Source: Meghimatium bilineatum (taxonomy: Eukaryota > Mollusca > Gastropoda > Stylommatophora > Philomycidae). Taken from it: 64,000 nt of DNA. Numbering within the stretch: position 1 is the first letter of the stretch; every line of letters begins with the position of its first letter. The notes beneath the pieces are model-generated. The model did not search any database. It was not told the DNA's origin and worked only from the letters and a program-made list of their open reading frames with translations. Shown here one piece after another: positions 44,696 to 56,548 of this stretch. The position numbers were made by a program, and so were the translations under genes. The stretch is from NCBI GenBank assembly GCA_034231615.1, contig CM067298.1, positions 61,534,387-61,598,386 on the forward strand, given 5' to 3'.

Positions 44696-47297
44696 TCAAA
44701 ATATTCCCAGATAAAATATACCAGACAAAATATCTCCAGACAAAATATACCCAGACAAAATATCCCAAGACAAAATATTCCCAGGGCAAAATATTCCCAG
44801 ACAAAATATACCGAACAAAATATTCCTAGACAAAATATACCAAACAAAATATTCCAGACAAAATATACCAGACAAAATATTCCCAGACAAAATGTACTAG
44901 AAAAAATATCCCAAAGACAAATGCAAAAAATAATATATAAAATATGTCATACAAGCTGTAATAAACATTAATGAACAATATAACTAGCAAATAACTATAT
45001 TAATAAAGCATTCAAATGATATGAATGATCTCATACATGATAGACATGAGATTACGTTCTTTGATTGGATTAACTACACAATATTTAATGTTCACAAACA
45101 CCTGCTATGATTATCAAGAAGTTGATATATCTCTGCTGGCTCAACCATTGTTTTAATAGCATCATCGACACGTTGGTAAAACTTTTCGTTTCTTTGTTGT
45201 TGGTTGACCAGTGGCAATCTGACTTCTAAAAAGTGCAGATGTATGTTGTTGTTGCTGTAACTTCCATCCGGCAAGTCTTGTTGTTGTTGGATGAGATACA
45301 TTCACGATTGAATTAAATGCATTGTACCAACCTTCAACAGGGTTGTTGCTTCTTGGCAGTTGATTCATGGCATGATTGTGTTGACTCCAAAGGCTCACAG
45401 GAAATCTAGGCTGCGAACAACGACCACGACGAATCCGTCCTATGTAGAAATCTTCGAAGTAATCCATGAGGAAATACAGGTCCTAAGAAACTATCAATAT
45501 TGATGAGTTGTTCGAAAACAGTAATGACATCTGTTTCTGGTCTGAATGCCAAAGCCATAAGTTGTTTGACTTTGATTGAATAATTTTCATCAGAGTTTAT
45601 ACAGAGCCGTTCTACCCTCAGACTGTAGTTTTTGCCAAATGTTCTGTCCAAAGTGAAAATAACGTCCTGGTACTTAAGCTCGTGGAAATGCACATTCAAA
45701 AGCTTTAATTGCAGCTAATTTGTAATCAGTAACTATTGAAGATGGAGCTGCATTTCCGTTACTTCCCAGTTCTATGATATGCTGAAGCAGGCGACGGTAC
45801 ATTGCTTCACTACGACCAGAAAAAAGTGCATATACACATGGGATTATTTGACAATTCTCAAATACATGGATCTATACAATTGCTCGAATCTCTCTGCAGT
45901 GACTCTGAATGTTCCATCAGCAAACCAATGTCTGCTCTGGAAAAGAAAATCAACATATTCCTGTGCTGCAAACAATTCGAAATCTGGCTCATTCATAGGT
46001 AGAAAGAGACTGCCGTTGACTGTGTTTCTGTAATTGTCAATGTATTGATCATTCATTCCATTTTGCTGACGATGTCTACAAACATCTCTAGTTAAAGATT
46101 CTTGTTGAGATGGAAGATGTGCATCTGGATTTATACTTGTCTTAAAGCATGTTGCACAATGTGCCTAGTACTGTCTTCTGTGTTTTCAGCACGTTGCCTC
46201 AGGCTTTCTCGAGCAGTTGCTACAAAAACTTTACCATGAACGGTGCATGATCATGTTCACCATGCTCAAAACTACATTATCATCCAGAGTGTGAACTCTA
46301 GCATGACATGTTCGCACATTAGACTTTCATATCTCTTTCTTGCCAGCTCCAGATCAGTGCTTCACAACTTAAACTCCCCTAAAACATATTTCTTACAACC
46401 TTTCTGTGTTGTAATAAATGTTGCCATCTTGATATAATATCTTCACAAAAATGTAATGCTAAAATGTTAACGTAACACGTGGCAGCTGCCCCCTAGATTC
46501 AGATAGACAACGCCAGTCAAAAAACAATCCTAAATCTGAACGAATTTACAACTCACGATTGGCTTGAAATCTTCAAATCACTCAACTACTTACAAATGGC
46601 TCGGACATCCCTTGAATAACTCAACTAAAACGTTCACATAATACTGTATTAGAAATCTCTAGACTGAAATACTGCTCGAATAAAATAAATTACTAATTAA
46701 GATCCTGTGAACTAAGAACCTAGAGCCAAATCGTATATTCCTTATATCTTACCTCTGAACTATTCATCACAAGAGGTTTTTTTCCTTTCAAGATGGTCAA
46801 GTCCCTTGTTTTGCATGTCCCGAGACCATCCTATTGACTATCTTAGAGCTACGCAGTGACCACACAAATGTTAAGGTAGTACGTTTACATAGGAGACTGA
46901 CAGTCTAGTGACACTTCTGAGTCCAGCCTATCTTTGTTATTTTACTTTTCTATTTTGTAGAAACACAATAATTTAAACAATAAATGTATTTCCACAGCGT
47001 TAGTCACTCTATATCTTATTAGGTGTGTTTTCATAGATGTCATACTATGTTTACATCTTATATTTGCCATATCTCCTAGGGGATTGTCATAAATTATGTC
47101 ACGAATTTTTATATGTTACTGTTATTATTACGGTTTTCCTAATTTTTGGCTATGTAGGGATATTTTGTCTGGTCTATTGTGTCTGGGAATATTTTTTCCA
47201 GTATATTTTGTCTGTGTATGTTTTCTCTTGGGTTATTTTTGTCTGGTATATTTAGTCCGGGTATATTTTGTCTTGGAATATTTTGTCATGGAACCGA
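44696..47297 (-). mobile_element. Mutator-like element with tandem-repeat inverted arms (foldback-like)
   Basis: The left arm 44696-44910 is a 15-17 bp array of AGACAAAATATTCCC units. The right arm 47155-47297 is the same array reversed (GGGAATATTTTGTCT). The outermost units align in inverted orientation: CAAAATATTCCCAGATAAAA on the left against GACAAAATATTCCAAGACAA on the right strand. Between them lies a FLYWCH/MULE transposase pseudogene. Tandem-repeat inverted arms around a MULE-type transposase are known from Drosophila FB/NOF elements. No 9-11 bp target duplication was found, so the borders are approximate. Confidence 0.65.
45092..46427 (-). pseudogene. FLYWCH plus MULE transposase, inactivated
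   Basis: On the minus strand ATG at 46427 opens MATFITTQKGCKKYVLGEFK, the start of a FLYWCH zinc finger; its later Cys and His positions persist across frameshifts. Next come VDFLFQSRHWFADGTFRVTA (first Asp of the MULE DDE domain), IPCVYALFSGRSEAMYRRLL, PSSIVTDYKLAAIKAFECAF (second Asp), then SQPRFPVSLWSQHNHAMNQL and PRSNNPVEGWYNAFNSIVNV (catalytic-type Glu), ending IYQLLDNHSRCL and a stop. Several stops and frameshifts interrupt it. The FLYWCH-MULE order is the usual metazoan arrangement. Confidence 0.85.
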
Positions 47298-47299
47298 AG

Positions 47300-48495
47300 A
47301 ATGCAGTGTATGGTCAGGGAACATTCCACATTATCTTCCAGCACCCATCCAATTACGTTATAGCTCAGCTCTATTTTAACGTAGTTCAATGTGACATTCA
47401 AACCTTTCCAAATAGGGCGCACTTTTTCTCCTCACCTATGGTCACTCTATTTATGACTTCATATATATATAAACATAACAATATGCATGATCACATTTAA
47501 TCAACCTTGACTCTACATTATGTAATGTCTTGCATGGCAATGTGTCTGACCTTTGATTCTGCTCTTTGTTGTCTCTAATAACAAACTGGCTACAGAAGTA
47601 TTTCCATGTAATGCGGTGGATGCAATCGTTGCTCAAAACGAAAATATATTCCTTTCTGATTCAATAAATTCAAGCAGGAAGCGAGAGGATAAATTAAAAA
47701 TTCTTGAAGCCAACGGGAAAATAACTAATACGGATGTTATATGTATGTTGTAACTGAGGATACTTCAATACTTGTACGAGATGTTCGTTGTTGTAATAGT
47801 CCTTGTCTCGATTGGTCCGTTCTAAGTGACAGAGTACGCAGTTTGAATGTCTTGACAAAATCGCATCTTTATTGTAAGTGCGGTTAGTCAAGTACGGAAA
47901 TACCCGTTTACTCTAGTTGTCAGGTGATTCGGTGCCGTCACAACGACTGATTCAATTCCCATTGATCTCAAGAATTGTTATTTCTTTCTGAACACCGTTC
48001 TTTATATCTGATGCAGCATGTATTATAAATATCACTATTGTATTATTGTTTGAGTCACCAATAACTGGATTGTGTGTTCGCTGTTTCTATCTTCGGTCTC
48101 ATGTTCGATGTGATTGTAGAGTAGGATGGTGGTTTTCGTGCAAATGGCGGGATACAAATCTGGTCTGAATCTGGAAACCAAAGTGACGATTTACTGCACA
48201 CTCGTTCTGTCTTCACTGATGTATTTAGGTAAATCCAGGACTCTATACTCTATAGGATATGCATGCAAGGCAGCCTAATTATTTTTACTTGCAGTACTTC
48301 TTGGTGTGCGATGTTAGGATCACATCTCTAACACCGAGATCCTCGAAATGTCTACAGTGGAAAGTATCTGTTGTTCGTCCATCACTAGAGATGATCACCA
48401 TTTTTTATATCCACTATTGAAAATTCAGTTAGAGTTATGTCCTTGAGTATGAGTTCGTAGATGGTTAATGAGTCATATTCGAGTTGTAAATTTTC
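47300..48495. other. Intergenic sequence without recognised features
   Basis: Short ORFs only; a decayed LINE is possible toward 48300-48480 but no motif is clear. Confidence 0.4.
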
Positions 48496-48499
48496 CTTG

Positions 48500-48870
48500 A
48501 ACAGTTCGGGTATGGAATGACCACTGTAGACGGATCTTGGTCTATCCGTGACTCTCTAGTTACCCTCCGCTGTTGAGCTGCTACATTTCTCCTCTTTTCA
48601 CAAGCTGATGCGCTCTATTTTATTGTAGAACGACATGTAGATCTATTTTGTGAAGCCTCTAGGTCTACCTTCACTGTATCTGTGCAGCATAACTTGCTGG
48701 GGCATGTTGTCTGGTGGTAGTCTGCTGATGTGTGAAAACCATTTAATATGTTGTCTCTTAATATATTCCAAGATTGGGGTGGGTACCGGTTCTTTGTCTA
48801 ATGTCCTCATTCCTCACTCTGTCTCTTAGCGATATCCCGAGAATTCTGCGCAATCATGCTATTTCAGCTT
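48500..48870 (-). pseudogene. LINE reverse-transcriptase C-terminal relic
   Basis: The minus strand reads RVRNEDIRQRTGTHPNLG, then (after a frame change) ILEYIKRQHIKWFSHISRLP then PDNMPQQVMLHRYSEGRPRG. It is closely related to the plus-strand relic at 12950-13242. Confidence 0.8.
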
Positions 48871-49055
48871 CACTAGTTTACGTTTATCTTGCTTATTAGA
48901 AAAGTTGACCACCCAAAAGACAACAACCTACTTCTTGACAGAAATGAGAAAGTGATGTTCCACATGAAGGCCAGGTTACAAAAGATTAAACGGCACTTAA
49001 ATAGAATAAGACTGGTTAAGTCACATCTGTGTTCATGTGAAAAATGTAGTAAGTA

Positions 49056-49322
49056 AGTAAAGTAACCCATATCATTTATTAATGCCGTAGGGGTGTGAGA
49101 TGTTAGCGATCTCACATTTAACAGGCTCTGCAAATGAGGGCGGTAGCCATCTCCTCTCCCTCGCAGTCTTTACTTCCCGGATTAATCCGGTACCCATTTA
49201 AGGCTGGGTCGACATGGGAGCCGTTGCGATCTGAAAACATTTCCGCCTCAATTGGGGAATTAACCCAGGACCACTCATATGCGAAGCCAGTGCGCTAACC
49301 ACTGTGCTAACGCGGCTTCCTA
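49056..49322 (-). repeat. Full-length tRNA-derived SINE
   Basis: Read on the minus strand from 49322: GGAAGCCGCGTTAGCACAGT then GGTTAGCGCACTGGCTTCGC, with a Pol III A box (TAGCACAGTGG) and a B-box relic (GGTTAATTCC). The body ends in TTACTTACT repeats near 49056. A head-less copy lies at 13595-13745. Confidence 0.85.
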
Positions 49323-49324
49323 AA

Positions 49325-50275
49325 AATGTAGTACAGACCGCGGAACATATCTACAAGATTGCATTAAACCTAAACTAGCTAAGAGATGAACATTGACCCA
49401 GAGAGACGACAAAATTCCAGATAGAGATGTATGGAAGTACTGAGGAGCTTTTCAAATACAACAGCATTTATTAATAAAAGCCGAACTTACTGTTTGCACA
49501 TCTTAGACTGTGAACGAGAAGAAAACGAGGAAGATTTAGAAACCGACATCGTTACGCTTCTGGCAAACCAATAGGTGCTCAGTTCCCCCCTCACTCCATC
49601 AGAAGTCGCATTGAATTTACGTTATTTTACATGTGGCTCTATAGTTAAAAACAATATATTATCTGCCTCACATATTCCAAGAACAATTGACTACTCTCCA
49701 ACTGACGTAGTTGCTATTTAGTACTTTCCTGTAAATCGGACATATATATACTTAACGAGACAAGTAGTAATGCGACATAAATACAGCCAAGTTCCATTAT
49801 AACAACTTAGTCCGGTGCGACGAAATAATTACCGGTATGTAACAACATAAATTCGCTATATACAGTATAAACAATAAAAAATAAAAATACTGTGCAATAT
49901 ATTAAATCGGAACATTTGTTATATGCGTATGCGCTAAAGAGGGACTTCAGTGTATTACGCAACAAGGGGAACCAACAACAAATATAAAACAGATCAAGGG
50001 GCAGCAATCAAAGCTTCGTGCACATAGTCGTTTATTATAAGTGAGAGCCACCGTTGATGTGTACCTTGGTGCATTTTCAGCGGATTATATCGTATAAGAA
50101 GTAGATCTTCATAACATGACCAAGGTGGCACGCATTTACGGGTGTGTAACACATAGACAAATTGCTTGTATACGGAAATATATGGCGACGTATTCCAATG
50201 TTGTAATATTAGGTTTGATTTCATGCAGACTCCCTGACCAGACGTAGCGTGTTCCCTTTTTTTTATCTCCGCGTC
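49325..50275. other. Intergenic sequence without recognised features
   Basis: 49340-49560 contains fragments such as RDDKIPDRDVW in the plus sense that could be LINE-derived; too degraded to call. Confidence 0.4.
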
Positions 50276-50277
50276 AG

Positions 50278-50412
50278 GTAGGTAGGTAGTTATTTTGTTC
50301 ACCTCTCTTTTGGAGAGGTGCGCCCGTTTCAATCAGCGGACAATAAAGTCCAAATAGGTTATATCAAGACGACTACCATAAAATATTAGAGGTAACAAAA
50401 ACCCCAAGACCA
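50278..50412 (+). mobile_element. Short non-autonomous element, copy 1
   Basis: AGGTAGGTAGGTAGTTATTT then TGTTCACCTCTCTTTTGGAG, TTTCAATCAGCGGAC, AGGTTATATCAAGACGACTA and CATAAAATATTAGAGGTAAC match the inserted copy at 51690-51820 along its length. Confidence 0.8.
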
Positions 50413-50479
50413 TTGTCTTTCCCTCGTTATACAAATTATTGTCCAAGAAATAATAGACAACATATTCCCCAAAATAATT

Positions 50480-50715
50480 CAGCTAGGAGGCTTTTATTGT
50501 CGAGTGCCACGGTCGTACTGTGGGATGCTAGGAGGCTTTTATTGTCGAGTGCCACTGTCGTATTGTGGGATGCTAGGAGGCTTTTATTGTTGAGTGCCAC
50601 GGTCGTACTGTGGGATGCTAGGAGGCTTTTATTGTCGAGTGCCACGGTCGTACTGTTGGATGCTAGGAATCTTTTATTGTCGAGTGCCACGATCGTACTG
50701 TGAGATGCTAGGGAA
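50480..50715. repeat. Minisatellite, 45 bp unit, five copies
   Basis: The unit is AGGAGGCTTTTATTGTCGAG then TGCCACGGTCGTACTGTGGGATGCT. As 45 is a multiple of three, it keeps false frames open on both strands. Confidence 0.97.
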
Positions 50716-50719
50716 TCTT

Positions 50720-51395
50720 CTTGCTAAGTGGTTAACTAATTTGTTTTGTCTTCCTGGGGTTGCTGGTTCAAACTTTAGTTGTGACGCGGTGTATTGTATT
50801 AATGTAATGGTTGTGCTCTATTGATTTGTAGTGTATTGCTGGTTTTCAAAAAAAGCAGCAAGGAATAACACGATGACATTCCATATCTATACTGAGAGGC
50901 GATTGAGTTTGGGAGGGGGGTGATTGGCTGTCTTATCCTGAAAGTTGAATTGATCAAAATCCATGCTGAAGTCGGTTGTGTTAGACGGAAAGTCTCAAAC
51001 ATCACATCCGTAATATATAAAAGAGTAGAACACATTCCATTTCTTGCTAACCTGCAAAATATGAGAACTCATGGAGAAGACTTGTTTTGATATATCCTAT
51101 GCTGTACTATTTCGTTTTGTCTGTTGTGTTTTATTATACAAGGTTGTAGTGTATTCAAATATATCTGCAATAGTTTAGTATGCATGATTGTATCAGGCAG
51201 CTATCTTGTACAATGATGAGTTTATAGTTTTGTGCGTTACTGTACTCTATTGTAATGAATTAGATCATGCTGCGCTGCATTGAATCTGTAGTGTACACTA
51301 TTGCTGTATGATGTACGTGTTATATTGTAATGTATTGTATTGCTATGTTTTAAATGTATTTTACCGAACTGGTATGTATAATATTGTAAAGGTAA
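50720..51395. other. Intergenic sequence without recognised features
   Basis: GT/TA-rich stretch at 51100-51360 with repeated TGTATTGTA-like words; no gene. Confidence 0.45.
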
Positions 51396-51399
51396 ATGT

Positions 51400-52080
51400 A
51401 AGCCAGCTGCTTAGCCAGACCAGAAACTCCCTAACTAGTCTCCCTGCCACACTTGCTCAGTATCGATGGTGTCATTCTTCGATCTTCTCAGAACATGAGC
51501 CCTGGAACCATACTTCCTGGTGGCTAGGTGAACCACGGAGTAAGATTTATTTCAAACTACAAATAACGAGACTCGACAAAACGCGCAGTGAGAACATCAG
51601 AAAGATAATACTTATCACATTATTCATCGAATATTTAGAGAAACAACAGATAAGATGTTTTGGGACCATCTCATGAGAATGAACGATCAGGTAGGTAGTT
51701 AATGAGTTTGCCTCTCTTTGGAGAGACGTGCCCCTTTCAACCAGCGGACACAAAGTTCAATTAGGTTATATCAGGACACACTACCATAAAATATTAGAGG
51801 TAACAAAGACCCCATAACATAATGAACGATCAACTTTCCATAAGAGCTTATAACAAGATGAAATCAGGATACAGAGCCAATGACAGACCTAGGAAAAGGT
51901 GGATTGACGACATCAAGATCACATGATTAAACATGACTAAAACTCAACCAGAGCAATACACCTGGCTCTGGAATGCAGACTAAATCGCCTTCACAAATCC
52001 TTACACTCAACGGCAAGTATGAAATCTAGGATAACACGCACCTGGGGATAGACAATAACGACTGGATTTTAAACCCGTAT
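51400..52080 (+). pseudogene. LINE C-terminal relic interrupted by a short element
   Basis: Before the insertion: RSENIRKIILITLFIEYLEK then QQIRCFG. After it: SIRAYNKMKSGYRANDRPRK then RWIDDIKIT. Skipping 51690-51832 (the element and one duplicate) brings the tail into one frame through DHLMRMNDQLSIRAYNKM, so the element inserted into an existing LINE copy. Confidence 0.85.
51690..51820 (+). mobile_element. Short non-autonomous element, copy 2, with 12 bp target-site duplication
   Basis: A 131 bp segment homologous to 50278-50412, flanked by perfect AATGAACGATCA repeats (51678-51689 and 51821-51832). It starts with GGTAGGTAGTTAATGAG and ends GTAACAAAGACCCCATAACAT. No coding capacity. A 12 bp duplication of variable-length type suggests LINE-mediated retroposition. 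Confidence 0.88.
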
Positions 52081-52343
52081 CTGTTGGTCGGCGGTCTATG
52101 ACGTACATTATACTACCAAAACCACCTGCATAATGCATGTATATTGTTCTTTAATGCGCTGCATTTGTTGTACATTTTGTATGCAATATACTTTATATGT
52201 CTGAAGATTTACCTCAGGGCTCACCCATATATGCTTTGTTCCTGTCACTGGAACAAATATGTATATGTTAATTCTTCTTTCGTTCACTTGAAATATGTAT
52301 TTATCTGTTGTCTATGTTAATGATATCGATGAAGATCAGGTAA

Positions 52344-52443
52344 NNNNNNNNNNNNNNNNNNNNNNNNNNNNNNNNNNNNNNNNNNNNNNNNNNNNNNNNN
52401 NNNNNNNNNNNNNNNNNNNNNNNNNNNNNNNNNNNNNNNNNNN
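52344..52443. other. Assembly gap of exactly 100 N
   Basis: The round number indicates a placeholder scaffold join, so real distance and even adjacency across this point are unknown. Confidence 0.99.
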
Positions 52444-52599
52444 CGGATGATGGACTAATGTGGTGATTCAAGCTTGTCCATCTAGTAAGATTATAAATGG
52501 AGTATGGATTATCAAAATTGCGTCAGGCATACCGATTGTCAAGTCTTGCTAGAGAAGACTATTAGAGATGTGAGTAGAGCTTTCGCTGTAACTACAAGC

Positions 52600-53145
52600 A
52601 GCATGACAATGGAGATTATGGAGATTGTGGCAATGACCAGGGCCTTGAACAGGGCATAGAGTGAAACTCTTGTTTACATTCTCGGCGACTCAATGAGCAT
52701 GATCTGGAAAATGCAGGCGAGCTGTATTCGTGGACAGTGACTTGATACTGTAGGAAGGTTATCACATTCATTTTTTCGTGCCTGGTCACTAGGATGTTCA
52801 ATGCAATGAAAGAACAAACAGTTTGGCAGGTTCTTCCACTTTATCGATTGTCAAGGCAATGGACCCGTCGAAATATTTAACTATTTGAGAGAAACTAATT
52901 ATTAAACGAAATTAATGAGGAAATTAACGGTTATTTTTTCATGTCCAGAATAAAGGAGCTGGCCCTGAAATGTGGCGTGGCAACAAATGAACATTATTAT
53001 GGACTGCAAAGAATGTGTGTCAACCAACAGAGACATGGACCTATCAGTCGTCGTGTGATTGCGGGTATACATAGGTAGAGATCGGGGTACCTATGGATGT
53101 GTTCTGTGCACAGTAACGATGATCTCTCGACTAACTAGCTTCATT
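52600..53145 (+). pseudogene. LINE ORF2 relic: RNase H domain and tail
   Basis: TSSMTMEIMEIVAMTRALNR, ETLVYILGDSMSMIWKMQA (RNase H E...D..S motif), then frame-shifted FRAWSLGCSMQ (relic of VPGHxG) and RIKELALKCGVATNEHYYGL, RMCVNQQRHGPISRRVIAG before VHSNDDLSTN. It is the relative of 16530-16969 and retains more of the RNase H core. Confidence 0.75.
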
Positions 53146-53334
53146 CATATTTGTGTCTAGTAATGTTCTTGTGTTTCGTTTGGGTATTTCCATGCACCAT
53201 CATTTATCTCTTATCTTCAGTATAAAAATCAATCCCCATTTGAAAGGAACGTGTCTCGATAACAAATTATTTTACTAGCCTGTGATTCATGGTACGATTT
53301 CTAAATAAGATAGATATTTTAGACCTCATCACCT

Positions 53335-53465
53335 AATGTCTCATATGTGGGACAGCCCACTTAATGTCATCATATGTGGGACAGCCCACTTAATGTCATC
53401 ATATGTGGGACAGCCCACTTAATGTCATCATATGTGGGACAGCCCACTTAATGTCATCATATGTC
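53335..53465. repeat. 29 bp tandem repeat, four and a half copies
   Basis: TAATGTCATCATATGTGGGA then CAGCCCACT, nearly perfect. Confidence 0.97.
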
Positions 53466-53569
53466 TCTCATCACTTAAAACATATATACCAACTTCTTCA
53501 CTTCTTCCGTTTCTATGACTAGAAACAAGACCTGGGAGTGAAGCTTAAAGTTGCACGAAACATGCGGCA

Positions 53570-53695
53570 TATAATAATCAAAAGAATAGTTACCAATCAA
53601 CACAGAACAACTACATGCTGAAAGACATACTGATTATGATATCCGGAGATCCGAGTACCCATGTATGTGTCCGGAGTCTTCTTGCTCACAATTTA
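53570..53695 (+). repeat. LINE 3' tail fragment
   Basis: AATAGTTACCAATCAACACA, CTGAAAGACATACTGATTAT and GTGTCCGGAGTCTTC match 3360-3465. Confidence 0.65.
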
Positions 53696-53759
53696 ACGTG
53701 TCTACACATCAAATCAGGTTTCCTTACAAACAATTTTTCTAAATTTTAAAGATCATCAA

Positions 53760-54190
53760 GGCTCCCATACACCTTTTTGTGCATGTCTGACGTTATGGGC
53801 CAGTGCGTAATGTTTCGCGATATGTGCTGCCTGCCACTGTGGATGTGGAGGTGATGGAACGAGTCTTAGTCTATTAAAGTAGATGTTTAGTCTGGTATGT
53901 CCTGTCCTGATGCGGAAGATAACTTGCTCAGATCTATCGAGCTAATAATAGTTGTCTTTAGAGTGATCGACTTTCCTAAAATTTTGATGAGAGTCCTCTT
54001 TTCCTGGTAGGTGATTACATTGCACCATATTTTTTTTTAACTTATCTGCTTTTTCGTTTCCTGGAATGCCCCACAGTGGGATGATATCCACTGTAGTACT
54101 AACCTTCTTTGTATGTTCACTTCTCGTATTGTTTCCTTCACGTCTTGCAGTTTATCGCTGTCAATAGCATGTGTCCAGAGTGACACGATG
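53760..54190 (-). pseudogene. LINE ORF2 relic: RNase H end and C-terminus
   Basis: Minus strand, across frameshifts: VDIIPLWGIPGNEKADKLKK (degraded HxPGHxGIxGNExADxLAK), LDRSEQVIFRIRTGHTRLNI, YFNRLRLVPSP and QWQAAHIAKHYAL. The RxG..RLN motif with the flanking Cys/His remnants is the usual ending of RNase H-bearing LINEs of the Jockey/I group. Confidence 0.8.
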
Positions 54191-54199
54191 ATGATAATC

Positions 54200-54740
54200 T
54201 GCCGACTAGCTAGCTAACTCACTGACTAATAAGCTAACTAACATAAAAGTTCTGATCAAAGACTATATATCTTAGTGGCGTAAAATGAAAGCTAGCTGTG
54301 ACAGAAAAGTGTTATAAATAGTTAAATAAGCTGTAAAATATATATAGTACGATAACCATATTTTTTTATACAAATTTAAGCATCTGGTACCTAATTGTGG
54401 AATCATGCATTTTAACTAAATTTCATGAAGCATGATAAGGATGTGTCCTACTGCGCATAACACAATGCGTTCACAATTAGAACGATACACAGAATATGCA
54501 TATGAAATAGTACATAACCACTATTTTATCAAATAAATTCCGAATATATGTATCGATTACCATCTTAATGATATTCTTCCCTATTTGTGTATGGTACTAT
54601 TTTATTCAACATCGGCTTTTGTTCCTATTTGTGACTAGTAAACTATATCATTACGCGTCTTCACTTTTCGCTTTATGTTGTTGAGGTTCACTAAATTCTC
54701 AATCATGATTTCAGGAACGATCAGAGAAGGCAAATGTTCT
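54200..54740. other. Intergenic sequence without recognised features
   Basis: No gene seen. Confidence 0.45.
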
Positions 54741-54744
54741 TCTT

Positions 54745-54990
54745 GTGCGTTAGTTTTCACACCTCTCTAAATTAGCAGGATATAATCCGGCGAACCGAAT
54801 ACGTTGTGTCATGGTTTACAGTTGAGCTGCTATAATGCACCTTTCGTCTTGAGAAATAGCATTTGGGTCAATTTGAGACTATATAGAATGGGACAGCCCA
54901 CTTCATCCCAAACCTCCTTAGTCTTCTCTTACGACATATGTAACTGGAGGAAGTATTGATATTCTATGTCCCTCAGTAGGGACCCTGACA
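54745..54990 (+). repeat. SINE-like repeat, family B
   Basis: TTAGCAGGATATAATCCGGC, TTGTGTCATGGTTTACAG, AATGGGACAGCCCACTTCAT and CTTAGTCTTCTCTTACGACA correspond to the 34945 copy. It directly precedes the LINE relic at 54995. Confidence 0.7.
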
Positions 54991-54994
54991 ACAC

Positions 54995-56530
54995 ACAGGC
55001 GAGACGAAGACAAATCTAACTATCATCGTCCAGCTATTGAGATGTCTTCTGACGAAATTAATTTGTCTAAGAGAAGTCACAAGCAAATTGATGTGATAAC
55101 AGGGGAAAAACGCAAACTGTTACAGAGTGTCTAAAATCTAATACAGGGCATGTATTAATGGAAAAAAATCATAAAGTGCATAGATGGTCAGCATATATCG
55201 AAGAACTTTGTGATGATTATAGACCCGAGATAAACATACAAGATAACGGCGAGGATCCATCAATGCTCGCAGCAGAAGTAAGAGAGGCCGTAAGACACAT
55301 GAAATATGGCAAGGCCCAAGGACCAGACAATATCACATTAGAGGAATTAGCAACTTTATGTGACTTTGGATTTAAATAATCAAAAATTGCTGAATGACGT
55401 ATATAATAGCGGACACATACCCAATGACTTAATGAGATCCATATTTATAGCCTTATCTAATAAACCAGAGACCATCGAATGCGAAGAACACCGCACAAGC
55501 AGTCTCATGATCCAAATAACACAAAAAATTAGCAGAGTCATCATGAAGAGAGTGATAAACAAAATAAAAACAGAAATACGTCAGAACAATGCGGCTTCGT
55601 AGAAGGCAAAGGTACCAACAATGCTATATATATTTTTAGAACACTAATAAAGAGGTCTATAGAGGTAAAAACAGATCTGTACCTCTGATTATAGACTACA
55701 CAAGAGCGTTTGATAAAGTTAAACATAGTGAAGCTATACACATGCTATAGAATTTGAACATCGACAGTAAGGATTTAAGAATCATCAAGAACATGTACTG
55801 GCAATAAACAGCAATAATAAGAGAAGAAAATCAATTTAGCCCTTTTCAACAAATAAAACAGGGAGTTAGATAGGGATGTGTACTTTCACCAGATCTGTTC
55901 TCTTTATACAGTGAAAATATAATGCGTGCAATAGTAGATATCCCAAGAATATCAGCGGGAGGACATAACATAAATAATTTGAGATATGCGGATGACACTG
56001 TTCTGATTGCTAAAAGTGAGGAAGACCTTCAAGTTTTAATTGTAGTAGTAACAGAAAGTAAAGAGAAAGGCCTCTTCCTAAACATCAAGAAAACAAAAGT
56101 CCTTGTTATTTCAAAGAAACAAAATACCACACCTTGCAAGATCAAAGTGAATGATTTAGTATTGAAACAAGTTCACACATTTAGATATTTAGGTACAACG
56201 ATTACAGCAGATGGCAGATGTTCTACAGAAATAAGAAGCAGAATAGGGCAGGAAAAAAACATTCAGAAAAATGAAAAATATATTGTGTAATATGACTTTG
56301 TCATTAGAGGTGAGGCAGAGAGTTCTGCAGTGCTATATAAATAATTTACTAAAATATAGGTGATATTCTTGGACAATAAGCAAACAGGAAAGTGGGAAAT
56401 TAGAGGCATAGAGATGTGGATCTATAGAAGAATGCTGCGAATACCATGAGCTGCCAGAAAAACTAATGTCGAGGTGTTGAAAGTCAAATGTGAAACGGAC
56501 CTTAATCAATAATATAAGAAACATACAATC
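54995..56530 (+). pseudogene. LINE reverse transcriptase with YADD motif, inactivated
   Basis: In order: HRWSAYIEELCDDYRP, REAVRHMKYGKAQGPDNITL (the KA.GPD motif), GHIPNDLMRSIFIALSNKPE, GFVEGKGTNNAIYIFRTLIK, IIDYTRAFDKVKHSEAIHML, FQQIKQGVR-stop-GCVLSPDLFS (motif RQGCVLSP.LF), INNLRYADDTVLIAKSEED (catalytic YADD) and HTFRYLGTTITADGRCSTEI (YLG motif). Then the thumb region degrades through MWIYRRMLRIP to about 56520. There are several stops and frame changes. Motif style fits the same endonuclease-type LINEs as the tails at 4440 and 37123. Confidence 0.93.
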
Positions 56531-56548
56531 TTAATTTCATTCATTATG

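Noticed and set aside
44471-44971. 166-codon plus-strand frame ending in RQNIPRQNIPRQ repeats
   Set aside because: The second half is the translated arm array of the Mutator-like element; the first half has no family resemblance.
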